A stretch of DNA of 64,000 bases, taken from positions 1 through 64,000 of the forward strand of contig JAHOYT010000036.1 in NCBI GenBank assembly GCA_019038645.1, read 5' to 3'. Shown here one piece after another: positions 7,438 through 17,958 of this stretch. The DNA is from Bacteroidales bacterium (GTDB lineage Bacteria; Bacteroidota; Bacteroidia; Bacteroidales; UBA12077). Numbering within the stretch: position 1 is the first letter of the stretch; the number at the start of each line of letters is the position of its first letter. The position numbers and the translations under genes are program-made. The notes below the pieces were generated by a model that was not told the origin of the DNA, did no database searches, and saw only the letters and a list, made by a program, of their open reading frames with translations.

Positions 7438-10400
7438 ATGAAAAAATACAATAGAATTATAGGGAAATTAGCACTGATAATAATATTACTTACAAATATT
7501 TTAGTGCTTAATATATATGCTCAGACCGGACCAGGTGGTGTTGGTAATAATAGTGGCGCTGGTAATTTAAAATTTTGGCTGAGAGGAGACTCGGTAAGTA
7601 TCGACACAGGAGTTGATACTCTTTTTGATTTAAGTGGGTACAATAATCATTTTGTGCAATCGAATACGACTTACCAACCAGCGATTACAACTATAAATGG
7701 ATTCGATGTGTTGGATTTTGATGGTGCAGGAGATTTCTTACTGGATGATGATGGTGAAAGTTATATCAATGGACAATCTGCATTTTCATTATTATTTGTT
7801 ATTAAATCAGATAATGCATCTACTGATAAAGGATGGTTTATTACCGAGACTCCAACAGGAGCAGATGATAGCTTGTCAATTAGATATGATGCTGCTGGAG
7901 CACTTGGTGGGCAATCTAATGTTATAAGAGCTGGATCAGGAGCAGGTGGGATAGTTGAAAGTTCAGCAAGTTCTCAATCAACATCAAATCAATTAGTTAC
8001 GTTTTCCTGGATTTCAAATGCAACGCCTGAATTATATATTGATGGAACTCAGGATGCATTATCTTATGGTAACCTTATAGTTGGATCTGTAAGTGGATCT
8101 GATAGGGTAATACTTGGAAAAGGCGGCTTAGATACAGGAGTTGGTGATGGATGGGACGGGATAGTTGCTGAGGTTATATATTTTAACAAGCAGATTAACA
8201 GTGCAGAAAGAACAGTGGTTGAAAATTATTTAGCAACAAGATATAATCTTACAATCTCAAATGATGAATATACACCAGATGATGCAGGATATATTTATGA
8301 CGTTGTAGGTATTGGGGTTGAGTCTGATGGAGATCATAATGGTTCGGTATCAGCAGGGTTTGGAATAAACGAAGATAACTCGACTCTGGATACTGATGGT
8401 GAATATATATTTGCTTCGCATGATAATACAACAAATGATATTGCATCCATTAAAACAGATGTTGAAGTAACAACTAATTTAGGCGCTAGCGGTGCAGCAT
8501 GGAATAGAAGTTGGTATATGGCAAAATCTGGCGGTGCAAACATCGATTTAAGAATTTATTTTGATTTTGGTGATGGAATAGAAGGAGGAGGGATTCCTCA
8601 AAATATAACGAATTACAGATTATTATATCGTGTAGGTACTTCAGGTAACTATTCAATAGTGACAACAAGTTCGCAGGGAATACAAAGTGGTGATCAAATG
8701 TATTTTGAAGTATCAAACGCTAATATAGCAAATGGATACTACACAATTGGAACAATTGATCAAACTAACAGTCCGGTTGAAGGTAGTTCGACACAAACAT
8801 GGTACACTTTGGTTTCCGGAAACTGGAAAGACAAGGGGGAAGATAATATTTGGACTCTGGACGCGTCCGGAGCATTACCAAATAATCCTAATGATGAAAT
8901 TCCCGATGAAAATGATAACGTTGTTGTTTTATCAGGAAAAACTGTTACAGTAAGTGAAAGTGGTTACATTTTAAAGTCAATTGAAGTTGAAGGAAGATTA
9001 TACCTTGGATCAACCAATAGCCATGATTTTACTGATATTGGAGGTAATGGTCGTATTTATATAGAAGAAGATTATTTTCCGGCGGGTGATTCAACAGACT
9101 TCATTACTGCTGGTTTAGATGAGGGTACTGTGGTTTATAGTGGTAGTAGTAATTACAGTATAACTACATCCATAACTTTCTATAATATGGAAATTATTAT
9201 GAATAATACTACTGATACTGTAACATTAATGTGTGATTATATTTTAAATGGAAATTTAAAAGTTGAAAAAGGAACTTTTAGAATTAATGATAATGATGCT
9301 GGCAGTACAACACCATTAGTATTAGATATTGAAGGTGATGTGGATGTTTACTCAGCAGGAATATTTACCGTTGGAACTGGTAATGCATATAGTGCAGTGG
9401 CAGCTTCAGGATATGGAAACTATCATAAAGGAATCCACCAGATTTATGTAGGTGGAGATTTTACTAATCAGGGAATAGTTCGTTTTACAAATCAACCCCT
9501 TCCTGATTATGAAAATTTAACTACAACAGGTGGAGTATCATTAGTTTTTGATGGGGCAACAAACAATACATTTACTTGTGAAGATACTACTGATTTATAT
9601 AATTTAGTAATAGATAAAGGGACTGATCAGACTTATGCATTAGAGATTTATGCTGAAGATACCAGTCATTTTGCCATGTATGGACAAAATGATGATACGT
9701 GGAATAATACGGATGCAGCAAATCCTGAAAACAGAAAAGCATTATGGATAAAAGCAGGTACATTAAGATTGTCTGGCGAATTATATATCCCTTCATTAGT
9801 TGAAGGTAGCCGTGACTTTACAATTGGAGAAAATGCCAGATTATATTTGGATGGTCCAAATGTTTTTGTAAGTAATACAGCAAATGAATCATCAACATAT
9901 ACAGACTTGTCTCATGGTTCTCCGAATGGAGTTGATAACGACCAGACTGATCAGGGGCTATATATTCTTGGTAAATTGCAGGTGGATAATGGAAAATTTC
10001 TTTTAGGAGAAGCGGAAGCAATTAATTTCGGAACCGAAGCTGCCGGGGTAATTGTTGTAAACGGTGGAGAACTGGAAGCAAATCAAATAAGCTCTGCAGC
10101 AAGTGGCGATTTTTCCTATATCCAGACAGGAGGTATTGTGAGACTAACGTCAGAGTATATTGCTGATGCTGATAAGGCATTATTGCATTTAAATAACGGC
10201 GATATGGTTTTCACAATGAGTGATGGTGAAATTATTATTGAAGGTGTTGCACCGACAGATCCGGGTACTGAAACCAACGGTATTCTTATAGCAAGTGATG
10301 AGGGTAATTATAGTGTTACAGGTGGTACCTTAACAATTAATTACACCGGAGGAACAAATGTAGAAATAAATTCAACTGCTAATTTTTATGATTTAACAAT

Positions 10401-13400
10401 AAAACAAAATACGGATGTGCTTTGTGAAAATGCCTTGGAGGTTTCTAATGATTTAACAATAGAAAATGGAGCTGATCTTAATACTGCCGGACTTAAATTA
10501 ACAATTGGAGAGGATTTTTACTTTAACGACGGAGCAACCTATACACATGGTACAAATACAACAATATTTAATGGTAGTTCAAATTCATCTATTTATGTTG
10601 GAAATACAACAACTGCATCAATATTAACATTTAATAATTTAGAGATAGAAAAAGACCAACGATATAATCCTTTATTATTCAGGTCGGTAAATGTTAGTAG
10701 TTCAGGACGAACTACAGATGATACAGATGCATTAAATACAGTTATTGATATTCAAAATGATCTTACAATTATTAGAGGTGAATTTGATACTTATAGGTTT
10801 ACAGTTAATCTGCATGGAAATATTGATATTACTGATGGTAAGCTGGATGCAAGTACAACTAATCCTGGTCGAATTAATTTAACCGGAGGTTCTGCTCTAC
10901 ATACAATAAATACAAGTTCATCTACAGCATCTTTTGGTCATATTGAACTTGATGATGCTAATGGTGCTCAACTTCAAAGTAATTCTGATTTTGCAGATTT
11001 TACCTTAACTACTGGTATAATGGATATTGGAATTTATAGCATGAGTGTTGATTCAGGTAGAATAAGCGGAAGTAGTTTTGGTAGCACAAAAATGATAAAA
11101 GCTGCAGGAAATTATTCTGATAGAGGTCTTCAATACACCATTAATCTAGATGGCGCATATACAAATGAAACTATTGCTTTTTATCCAATTGGTACAGGAA
11201 CAGATTATACGCCAGTTGAAATATTTGCAAATGGATCACCCGGAACCGTTTCAGGGACATTCAGAGTTTCTCAGGGCAGTTCTTCTCACCCGGCAGTTAA
11301 TACACCGGCAGATGTTATTCCTTATTATTGGAGATCTGAGGCAACAGGATTTAGTGGAATTGATGAAACTACAATTTCCTTACAATTTACACATCATACG
11401 GCTGGCGATTTTTCGGGAGGATTTAATGCTGCATGGATAACAGATGACGAATCTGAATGGAATGAGGGAGCAAGTACAAATACAACAAAGCCTGATATTC
11501 CCTTTAGTGGTGTTGGATTTTTAAATGCTGATTGGACTGCTGGTAAGCATTCAGCATTTAGAAAGATTTTTACGTATTATTCAAGACAAGATGGTGATTG
11601 GGATACTAAAAGCACATGGTCAATTGTAGATATTGATGGTGCTGAAGTTGCAGGAACAGGTGCAGAACCTTTCCCATTTAGTTCAACAGATAGAATTGTT
11701 GTAGCACATAATGTAACAATATCTTCTTCAACAACTAATACTGATGTTGCTGGTGTTAAAACATATGGTGCTCATCCATCAACTGGTACTCAGGCAATTC
11801 TTAATGTTGGATCAGCAACAGGCTTAACTTTTATATCAGTTTCCGGGGGAGGTCATCTGATCGACTCTACTAATACTTTGCCAAGCGCTGATTATCAGGA
11901 TTTTATTGATAATGACACTGCTATTATAGAATTTTCTGGTGGTGATTATACATTACTAACTACTTTATCAGAATATCCAACATTATTAATAACAGGAAAT
12001 GCAAACAATACTTCAAAGACTTTACCTATTCAGGATATAACAGTTAACAGGGATCTAATTATTAATAATACTAATTTTACAGGCACAACTTTAACACTTA
12101 GTAGTGGAGCAACCGGGGATATTACTATTGAAGATTCTTTAGTCATGTATAATCAAGGTAAATTAGTTTTTCCGGCTACAGGAACTGAAAGAATTGTAAC
12201 AGTTTATGATAAAATAAATTGTGACCCTGATGGATTAGAAAGTGCCAACGCTATTGAAGTTGAAGATGGTGTATCCGCATTAACTTCGCATGAACTTGTA
12301 GTTTATGGTGATATAGATATTGGAGGTTCTTCAATTACATTTTGGAGAGATGCTACAAAACGAAATGCCAATTTGATCTTCATGGGAACAGATAACTCAG
12401 ATATTGCAAATGCCACTCCTGATGCGGCATATAATATTGCTCTTAACAGATTAATAATTGAAAAATATTCAGGATCTCAGGTAAACTTTTACGAAGAACT
12501 TACCTTAAACGGCGAAACTGATGGATTAACAAAAGCTTTAGAAATAACATCAGGTAACGTGAATTTTGATAATTCAAATACTGATATTACACTATCAAGT
12601 GGAGGTAGTGATTTTTTACTTCCTTCAGGATCTGAACTTATTATAAAAAATGGTATTTTAAGAGTCTCTGGTAATAATACAGGTATTAAGCTGGACGGAA
12701 AATTACAACTAAATTATAATGGTCAGGTTTTGGTAAATGGTGGTACAAATAATTACATCGAATATACATCTTCCGGAACTTCAGAAATTTATATTAATCA
12801 AGGAACATTGAAAGTAGGTTCTCAAATTCGCCGGCAAACATATACTACAGATGGAGTACTTAAATTTACTCAAAACCATAGTAATAGTACTGTTGTAATT
12901 GGTGAAACTGATGCAATTGAAGGTGCACGTGGTATATTTGAAATATTAAATACCGGAAGCGAATTTACTCAAGTAGCTGATGCGAACATTACTATTGTGC
13001 GCCAGCAAACAAGTCCATCAATTGCTGCTTTGTATTTAAATCCCGAAACTCCAATTATTGGAGCCGGTGCTTCATTTACTTTTGGTGATGATACTAATAC
13101 ACCGATAGATCAAATCATAGGATTAAATTCAAGTGTAAATCTGAAAAACATTATTGTTAATTCAACAAATAGTCCAACAGTACAAATGCAGATACAGACT
13201 TTAACACTTGAAGAAGATTTAACCATTGAAAGTGGATCTACTTTTGATGCAAATACCTTAGCTTTAAATATTCAAGGAGATTTTACTAATTCGGGTACGT
13301 TTGAGCCAAATGAAAATACAACTACATTTAGTGGTTCATCAGATCAGAAAATTACAGGTAAAACAACTTTTTATAATTTAACCAAATCAACTTCAAATGC

Positions 13401-16400
13401 ACTTAGTTTAAGTGAGACATCAACCGATACAGTTTTTATCGAAAATGATTTTAGAATCGAGAATGGAATATTCCGTGATAGTAGTAATGCTGTTAGTGTT
13501 AAAGGTGATATGTTAAATAACGGAACACACATTTATGGAGGTACAGGTAACGGAATAGAGATGCTTGGTATTGTTGAGCAGGATATGACTGGAGATGGCA
13601 GTGGGATTTTTGGTATGTTAACTATAAGCAATGCATCAGGAGTTGGTGTTCATGTTGATATTGGTAATGAATTATTTATCGAGGATGGATTAAATTTAAA
13701 TGGAGGCGTACTTGATGTTGGTAATAATCTTCTTGATTTATCTGTTAATGCACAAATTATTGAAGGATCTACTTTTAGTAGTAGTAATATGATTCGAACA
13801 AATATCTCATTTACAGATAATGGTGTTCGCAAAACACTCCCTTCAACAGCCGATGCCGGTGGCCCATATGATTATATAATACCTATTGGATCCGGTGATA
13901 AATATACACCTGTTGAATATAAAATCACTGAAAACGATAACAGTACTGGGACAATAATTACAAAAGCTGCTGACGAAAGGCATCCAAGTATTGTTAACGA
14001 TTTTGACGACCCTGAAATAGCTGATTCAATTAATGTTTTACAATACCACTGGGTTGTTAAATCAAGCGGTATTTCAGGCTTTTCTGCCGATGTTGAAATG
14101 AAGTATTATCCCGCTGATATTTATGCAATTGGTCCTTATGATGTTACAGATTATATTACAGCGCGATTATTAAATGATGGTTCAGGAAACTGGAATAAAT
14201 ATGATGCAGATGATTTTGATGAAGCAAACAGCTTATGTCTTTTTAATTTCGACAATGTTGGTGATGAAGAGATTGAAGGTGATTATACAGCAGGAATTGA
14301 TGATGCAATTCCTGATCAGGTTCCATTTTACGAGACAAATAACTCCGGAAGCTGGACAGATGGTTCAATCTGGACGCCAAACGTTGCAGGAGGGCCTCGT
14401 GGTGCAATGGTTCGTATAAATACTGATGACACTGTATACATACCTTCTAATTTTAAATCTTCTTATACAACAACAATCAATGGAAGACTTGAAGTAGACA
14501 GTACGTTTGGGCATCGTGCTGGTGAAGTGTCTGGAACAGGTACTTTATACACTAAAAGGGCAAGTTTACCTGCAGGATATTATACAGATTTCTTTGCATC
14601 AACGGGTGGTACATTAGAGTATGGAGGCTCTGCAAATTATGATATATTAGCTGGATTTACACAGGTTAATAATTTAAAATTGAGTGGAACTGGAGAAAGA
14701 AGATTTCCTAACCAGGATGTCACTCTTTTAGGAGATATAACAATTGATGGAGATGATGCTACACTAAATGTAATAAATGACCACGATCAGAAAATTAGTA
14801 TTGGAGGAGATATAAGTTTTGTAACAGGATCGTTTGATGCAGGTGATGGTGCAAATGCTATTATAGAACTGAATGGTACATCTGCCCAATCAATAACAGG
14901 AAACTTTACAGGTACAAATAACTTCTATCATTTTACTTTAAATAATGCTAATGGAGTTACATTAAGTGGTCCAATTGATATTGATGGGGATTTAACCTTA
15001 ACTTCAGGTGTGATAACAACATCTGTCGCAAATATTTTGTCAATGACAGATGTCTTTAGTTCTGTTTCAGGGTATAGTTCTTCAAACTATGTTGATGGAC
15101 CAATGAAAAAGAACCTTTCAAATGGAAGTACATTTATTTTTCCGCTAGGTGACGCAACCAGATATGGGAAGGTCGAAATAATTAATACATTAACATCCGG
15201 ACCTCAATATTGGGAAACTGAATATTACAATGCTAATCCAGATGCATCTATGGATACCAGCTTTAGAGAAGCTGGCCTTGAAATGGTGAGTGGTAATGAA
15301 TATTGGAGGGTTAAAGGCCCTGCAAGTGGAACATCACCATTGCAAATTAGGTGGGATTCTAATAGTATGTTACCTGCAATGACAGATGACCGACCTAATA
15401 ACCTTAAAATGGTAGAATGGATACCTGATCAATGGGAAATAGTTACTCCCGCCACGGTTACAGATGGCGGTGTAAACTCCGGGTCTATAATATCTGATAA
15501 CAGCTTAGATTTAGATGATGATCATTATTTTACAATTGGTACAACAGAGTCTGCTCCACTACCTACTGCCGGATTTACAAGTTCTGATACTTCAATTTGT
15601 GCCGGGGGAACAGCATCCTTAATTGTTGAATTAACAGGAACAGCACCATGGACTATTAAAGTTGATAGTGCTGGAATTAACTGGACACATACCGCTATTG
15701 CTGCGAGTCCTTATACTATTAATACAAGTCCTGCAGATAATACAACTTATACTATAACAGAAGTGACTGATGATACACCAACAACATCCACAACAACTAT
15801 TTTTGGAAGCCCCGTTACAGTAACGGTTATCCCTGTGCCTGATAATTCGTTTACTATTACTCCTTCGGGTACTGATTCGTATTGTGCTGGTGGTACTGGT
15901 GTTGCTGTTGGACTTAATAATTCAGAAACGGGTGTAAATTACGATTTATATAGAGACGGATCTCCGGCAGGTAGTTCAGCAGCAGGTAGTACCGGATCCT
16001 CAATAAGTTTCGGAAACCAAACGGTAGCAGGTTTGTATGAAGTATATGCAACAGATGCAACAGATGCTTCCGGCACTTGTACTGTATTAATGGCAGGAAA
16101 CCTGACTATTTCAATTAATCCGCTACCTGACGCAACGCTTACTGCAAATGCAGCACTTGATTCAATTTGTGACGGGAATAATACACAAATTTCGATAGAT
16201 TTTACTGCAGGAACAGGACCTTTTGATTTTACAATTACGGATGGTACAACTCCTGAAAATTTAGTTGGTATTGCGGCTGATCCTTATACTTTTAATCCGG
16301 TAACAGCTCCGGTTTGGGTCGATGATGGTTCTCCGGATACTGATTACTATTATACTATTACAACTATTACAGATACAAATGGTTGTACCAATACAAACAT

Positions 16401-16479
16401 TGGAAATGAAAAAGTGACATTATTTAAAATTCCTGAAACCGGAGCAGGTTATCATATTCCGAATGACAGTGAAAAATAA
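7438..16479 (+). CDS. Giant secreted multi-module surface protein (LamG-like and repeated beta-rich modules)
   Basis: The 3013-residue protein begins with a signal peptide ending near NIYAQ. Residues about 45-280 resemble a LamG/concanavalin jelly-roll (LKFWLRGDSV, LFDLSGYNNHF, LDFDGAGDFL). Then follow three repeated modules starting at about residues 452, 1379 and 2297, each opening with a W-rich SGxWxxxxxW segment, continuing with long strand-turn repeats (NGDL.IE.G type), and ending with an IG.G..YTPVE segment (about 1256, 2156 and 2574). Residues about 2710-2995 hold three Ig/PKD-like repeats with ICAGG/YCAGG/ICDGN cysteines. There is no type A or type B T9SS domain; instead it ends in a short tail, PETGAGYHIPNDSEK. 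It is probably a surface or extracellular adhesin exported with its T9SS neighbours. Confidence 0.85.
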   Translation: MKKYNRIIGKLALIIILLTNILVLNIYAQTGPGGVGNNSGAGNLKFWLRGDSVSIDTGVDTLFDLSGYNNHFVQSNTTYQPAITTINGFDVLDFDGAGDFLLDDDGESYINGQSAFSLLFVIKSDNASTDKGWFITETPTGADDSLSIRYDAAGALGGQSNVIRAGSGAGGIVESSASSQSTSNQLVTFSWISNATPELYIDGTQDALSYGNLIVGSVSGSDRVILGKGGLDTGVGDGWDGIVAEVIYFNKQINSAERTVVENYLATRYNLTISNDEYTPDDAGYIYDVVGIGVESDGDHNGSVSAGFGINEDNSTLDTDGEYIFASHDNTTNDIASIKTDVEVTTNLGASGAAWNRSWYMAKSGGANIDLRIYFDFGDGIEGGGIPQNITNYRLLYRVGTSGNYSIVTTSSQGIQSGDQMYFEVSNANIANGYYTIGTIDQTNSPVEGSSTQTWYTLVSGNWKDKGEDNIWTLDASGALPNNPNDEIPDENDNVVVLSGKTVTVSESGYILKSIEVEGRLYLGSTNSHDFTDIGGNGRIYIEEDYFPAGDSTDFITAGLDEGTVVYSGSSNYSITTSITFYNMEIIMNNTTDTVTLMCDYILNGNLKVEKGTFRINDNDAGSTTPLVLDIEGDVDVYSAGIFTVGTGNAYSAVAASGYGNYHKGIHQIYVGGDFTNQGIVRFTNQPLPDYENLTTTGGVSLVFDGATNNTFTCEDTTDLYNLVIDKGTDQTYALEIYAEDTSHFAMYGQNDDTWNNTDAANPENRKALWIKAGTLRLSGELYIPSLVEGSRDFTIGENARLYLDGPNVFVSNTANESSTYTDLSHGSPNGVDNDQTDQGLYILGKLQVDNGKFLLGEAEAINFGTEAAGVIVVNGGELEANQISSAASGDFSYIQTGGIVRLTSEYIADADKALLHLNNGDMVFTMSDGEIIIEGVAPTDPGTETNGILIASDEGNYSVTGGTLTINYTGGTNVEINSTANFYDLTIKQNTDVLCENALEVSNDLTIENGADLNTAGLKLTIGEDFYFNDGATYTHGTNTTIFNGSSNSSIYVGNTTTASILTFNNLEIEKDQRYNPLLFRSVNVSSSGRTTDDTDALNTVIDIQNDLTIIRGEFDTYRFTVNLHGNIDITDGKLDASTTNPGRINLTGGSALHTINTSSSTASFGHIELDDANGAQLQSNSDFADFTLTTGIMDIGIYSMSVDSGRISGSSFGSTKMIKAAGNYSDRGLQYTINLDGAYTNETIAFYPIGTGTDYTPVEIFANGSPGTVSGTFRVSQGSSSHPAVNTPADVIPYYWRSEATGFSGIDETTISLQFTHHTAGDFSGGFNAAWITDDESEWNEGASTNTTKPDIPFSGVGFLNADWTAGKHSAFRKIFTYYSRQDGDWDTKSTWSIVDIDGAEVAGTGAEPFPFSSTDRIVVAHNVTISSSTTNTDVAGVKTYGAHPSTGTQAILNVGSATGLTFISVSGGGHLIDSTNTLPSADYQDFIDNDTAIIEFSGGDYTLLTTLSEYPTLLITGNANNTSKTLPIQDITVNRDLIINNTNFTGTTLTLSSGATGDITIEDSLVMYNQGKLVFPATGTERIVTVYDKINCDPDGLESANAIEVEDGVSALTSHELVVYGDIDIGGSSITFWRDATKRNANLIFMGTDNSDIANATPDAAYNIALNRLIIEKYSGSQVNFYEELTLNGETDGLTKALEITSGNVNFDNSNTDITLSSGGSDFLLPSGSELIIKNGILRVSGNNTGIKLDGKLQLNYNGQVLVNGGTNNYIEYTSSGTSEIYINQGTLKVGSQIRRQTYTTDGVLKFTQNHSNSTVVIGETDAIEGARGIFEILNTGSEFTQVADANITIVRQQTSPSIAALYLNPETPIIGAGASFTFGDDTNTPIDQIIGLNSSVNLKNIIVNSTNSPTVQMQIQTLTLEEDLTIESGSTFDANTLALNIQGDFTNSGTFEPNENTTTFSGSSDQKITGKTTFYNLTKSTSNALSLSETSTDTVFIENDFRIENGIFRDSSNAVSVKGDMLNNGTHIYGGTGNGIEMLGIVEQDMTGDGSGIFGMLTISNASGVGVHVDIGNELFIEDGLNLNGGVLDVGNNLLDLSVNAQIIEGSTFSSSNMIRTNISFTDNGVRKTLPSTADAGGPYDYIIPIGSGDKYTPVEYKITENDNSTGTIITKAADERHPSIVNDFDDPEIADSINVLQYHWVVKSSGISGFSADVEMKYYPADIYAIGPYDVTDYITARLLNDGSGNWNKYDADDFDEANSLCLFNFDNVGDEEIEGDYTAGIDDAIPDQVPFYETNNSGSWTDGSIWTPNVAGGPRGAMVRINTDDTVYIPSNFKSSYTTTINGRLEVDSTFGHRAGEVSGTGTLYTKRASLPAGYYTDFFASTGGTLEYGGSANYDILAGFTQVNNLKLSGTGERRFPNQDVTLLGDITIDGDDATLNVINDHDQKISIGGDISFVTGSFDAGDGANAIIELNGTSAQSITGNFTGTNNFYHFTLNNANGVTLSGPIDIDGDLTLTSGVITTSVANILSMTDVFSSVSGYSSSNYVDGPMKKNLSNGSTFIFPLGDATRYGKVEIINTLTSGPQYWETEYYNANPDASMDTSFREAGLEMVSGNEYWRVKGPASGTSPLQIRWDSNSMLPAMTDDRPNNLKMVEWIPDQWEIVTPATVTDGGVNSGSIISDNSLDLDDDHYFTIGTTESAPLPTAGFTSSDTSICAGGTASLIVELTGTAPWTIKVDSAGINWTHTAIAASPYTINTSPADNTTYTITEVTDDTPTTSTTTIFGSPVTVTVIPVPDNSFTITPSGTDSYCAGGTGVAVGLNNSETGVNYDLYRDGSPAGSSAAGSTGSSISFGNQTVAGLYEVYATDATDASGTCTVLMAGNLTISINPLPDATLTANAALDSICDGNNTQISIDFTAGTGPFDFTITDGTTPENLVGIAADPYTFNPVTAPVWVDDGSPDTDYYYTITTITDTNGCTNTNIGNEKVTLFKIPETGAGYHIPNDSEK

Positions 16480-16926
16480 TTTAATACTTTTTAACAAAGG
16501 ATGATAATTTATTGTATAAAGAAATACAAATGTTAATAAGATAAATGTAATAACCAAGATGTTTGACTTAACAGATATTAGATTGATTTACAAATAATTA
16601 ATAGTATTATGGTGTCGAAACATCTTGTTAAATTAAATTCTTACTGTAATATGAAAAATAAATATATCAATTAATGAGGTTAGTTTATGTATAGAATAAG
16701 GTTCCTGACAAAATCTCTTTTGGCATTAATCATTTAAAATGATACTTTTACGGGCAATTTTAGAATTTTTATCAAAGTAAAAAAAAATATTGAAACCAAA
16801 GAGCTGTAGGAACGTTAAATATTAAAATACAGTAACAAATAAACTAAAATATATAATCAAGACTGATGTGTCTTTATTAAAAGTAAAATCAAAATTTAAT
16901 TAAATATTAACTTAAACTTTTAGATC
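16480..16926. other. AT-rich intergenic region with a 16-codon signal-peptide-like ORF
   Basis: These 447 bases separate the giant protein gene from the 309-residue protein gene. The only coding-like item is an ATG at 16687 giving MYRIRFLTKSLLALII and then a stop; it looks like the beginning of a signal peptide and may be a remnant, a leader peptide or chance. No exact TAnnTTTG promoter was found. Confidence 0.5.
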
Positions 16927-17856
16927 ATGAAAAAAATGAACATTTTAAAAATTGCTTTTACACTTGTATTAGCATTTGTATTTTATGGTGCTTCAGCACA
17001 AATTTTAGCTGTTGGTGAAGCAGTTGATTATGAAGATGCAACTACTGTTGCTGTAACTTCATATATGACAGAAGGTACAACTATGCCTTTTTGGGCATTG
17101 CCGGATGCGAATTACCATCCTGCATATGATCCTGAGACTGATGATATTTCAGCCGATGGATTTACATGGGCATGGACAGCAGTAGGTTTAACTATTGGAT
17201 CAGATGACGATGATAACTATGTAACTCTTGCTGCTCCTTCGCCTGGGGCAACAACTGATTATACAGTTACTGTTGCTGAAACTGCGCCTGTTGCATGGGG
17301 TGGTTGTGCTGATGTTACACCAGTGTCGCTTACTGTTAGAACTGTTGTTGCTCCTACAATTAATGTAGCAACAGCTGACATTATTAATTATTGTGGTGAT
17401 CAGGCTGCTGAAAGTATTGTTTTAAATATTGCAGAAGATGTTCCAACAGCTATAGCTGCCTATGCATTCCTTGTTGAGGAAACTATAGAAGAAATTGATG
17501 CTACTGATGCTGTTGTTGCAACACCTACTCCTACTCATACTTTTGTTGAATATACTACAGCTGTTAAATTAATTGATACAGATGCTGACTGGGGTGGTGC
17601 TCAACCTGCTTATACTTACACTTTTAATTCGACTGCTTTAACTGTAAGTAGTGGTAATCGTACTAGATATACTTATACATTATTAAATGATGCAACTCAT
17701 GGAATAGTTTCGGGTATTTCTCACAAGTCAGATTATTTAGCTGGTGCAATTACCTACAATGCTGCCGGAGATACTGATGCAACAGTAATTTTTATTGTTA
17801 ACCCAACTCCGGTTACTGGTCCTATTTATCACATACTTAATGATTTAGAGATTTAA
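16927..17856 (+). CDS. Secreted acidic protein with the same C-terminal tail as the giant protein
   Basis: The 309-residue protein has a clear signal peptide (MKKMNILKIAFTLVLAFVFYG, cut near ASAQ). The mature part is rich in alanine, threonine, valine and aspartate, with predicted beta strands and few cysteines (GGCADV, YCGDQ), like PKD/Ig-type extracellular domains. I do not recognise a named family. Its last residues, PVTGPIYHILNDLEI, match the end of the 3013-residue protein upstream (PETGAGYHIPNDSEK), although the rest of the two proteins differs. It lies between that gene and a type B T9SS protein, and is followed by a strong palindromic terminator. It is probably a structural partner in the same surface assembly. 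Confidence 0.8.
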   Translation: MKKMNILKIAFTLVLAFVFYGASAQILAVGEAVDYEDATTVAVTSYMTEGTTMPFWALPDANYHPAYDPETDDISADGFTWAWTAVGLTIGSDDDDNYVTLAAPSPGATTDYTVTVAETAPVAWGGCADVTPVSLTVRTVVAPTINVATADIINYCGDQAAESIVLNIAEDVPTAIAAYAFLVEETIEEIDATDAVVATPTPTHTFVEYTTAVKLIDTDADWGGAQPAYTYTFNSTALTVSSGNRTRYTYTLLNDATHGIVSGISHKSDYLAGAITYNAAGDTDATVIFIVNPTPVTGPIYHILNDLEI

Positions 17857-17877
17857 TAATATATTTAAATATGCTTT

Positions 17878-17910
17878 AACTGGTTTAGGGTAATTACCCT
17901 AAACCAGTTT
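17878..17910. terminator. Perfect palindrome / terminator after the 309-residue protein gene
   Basis: AACTGGTTTAGGG and CCCTAAACCAGTT flank TAATTA, making a 32-base perfect palindrome 21 bases after the stop codon. It could end transcription in both directions. The T-run is short, so termination may be partial. Confidence 0.7.
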
Positions 17911-17958
17911 ATTACAAGTAAATGCATAATAGGTTCTAAAATTAAAGACGAAATTAAA

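Noticed and set aside
16434-16479. PETG near the end of the giant protein as a sortase LPXTG signal
   Set aside because: No hydrophobic helix or basic tail follows; only 12 residues remain. The likeness is superficial.
16710-16735. TTTTGGCATTAATCATTT before the 309-residue protein gene as a sigma-54 site
   Set aside because: GG-N10 is followed by TT, and no dyads lie upstream.
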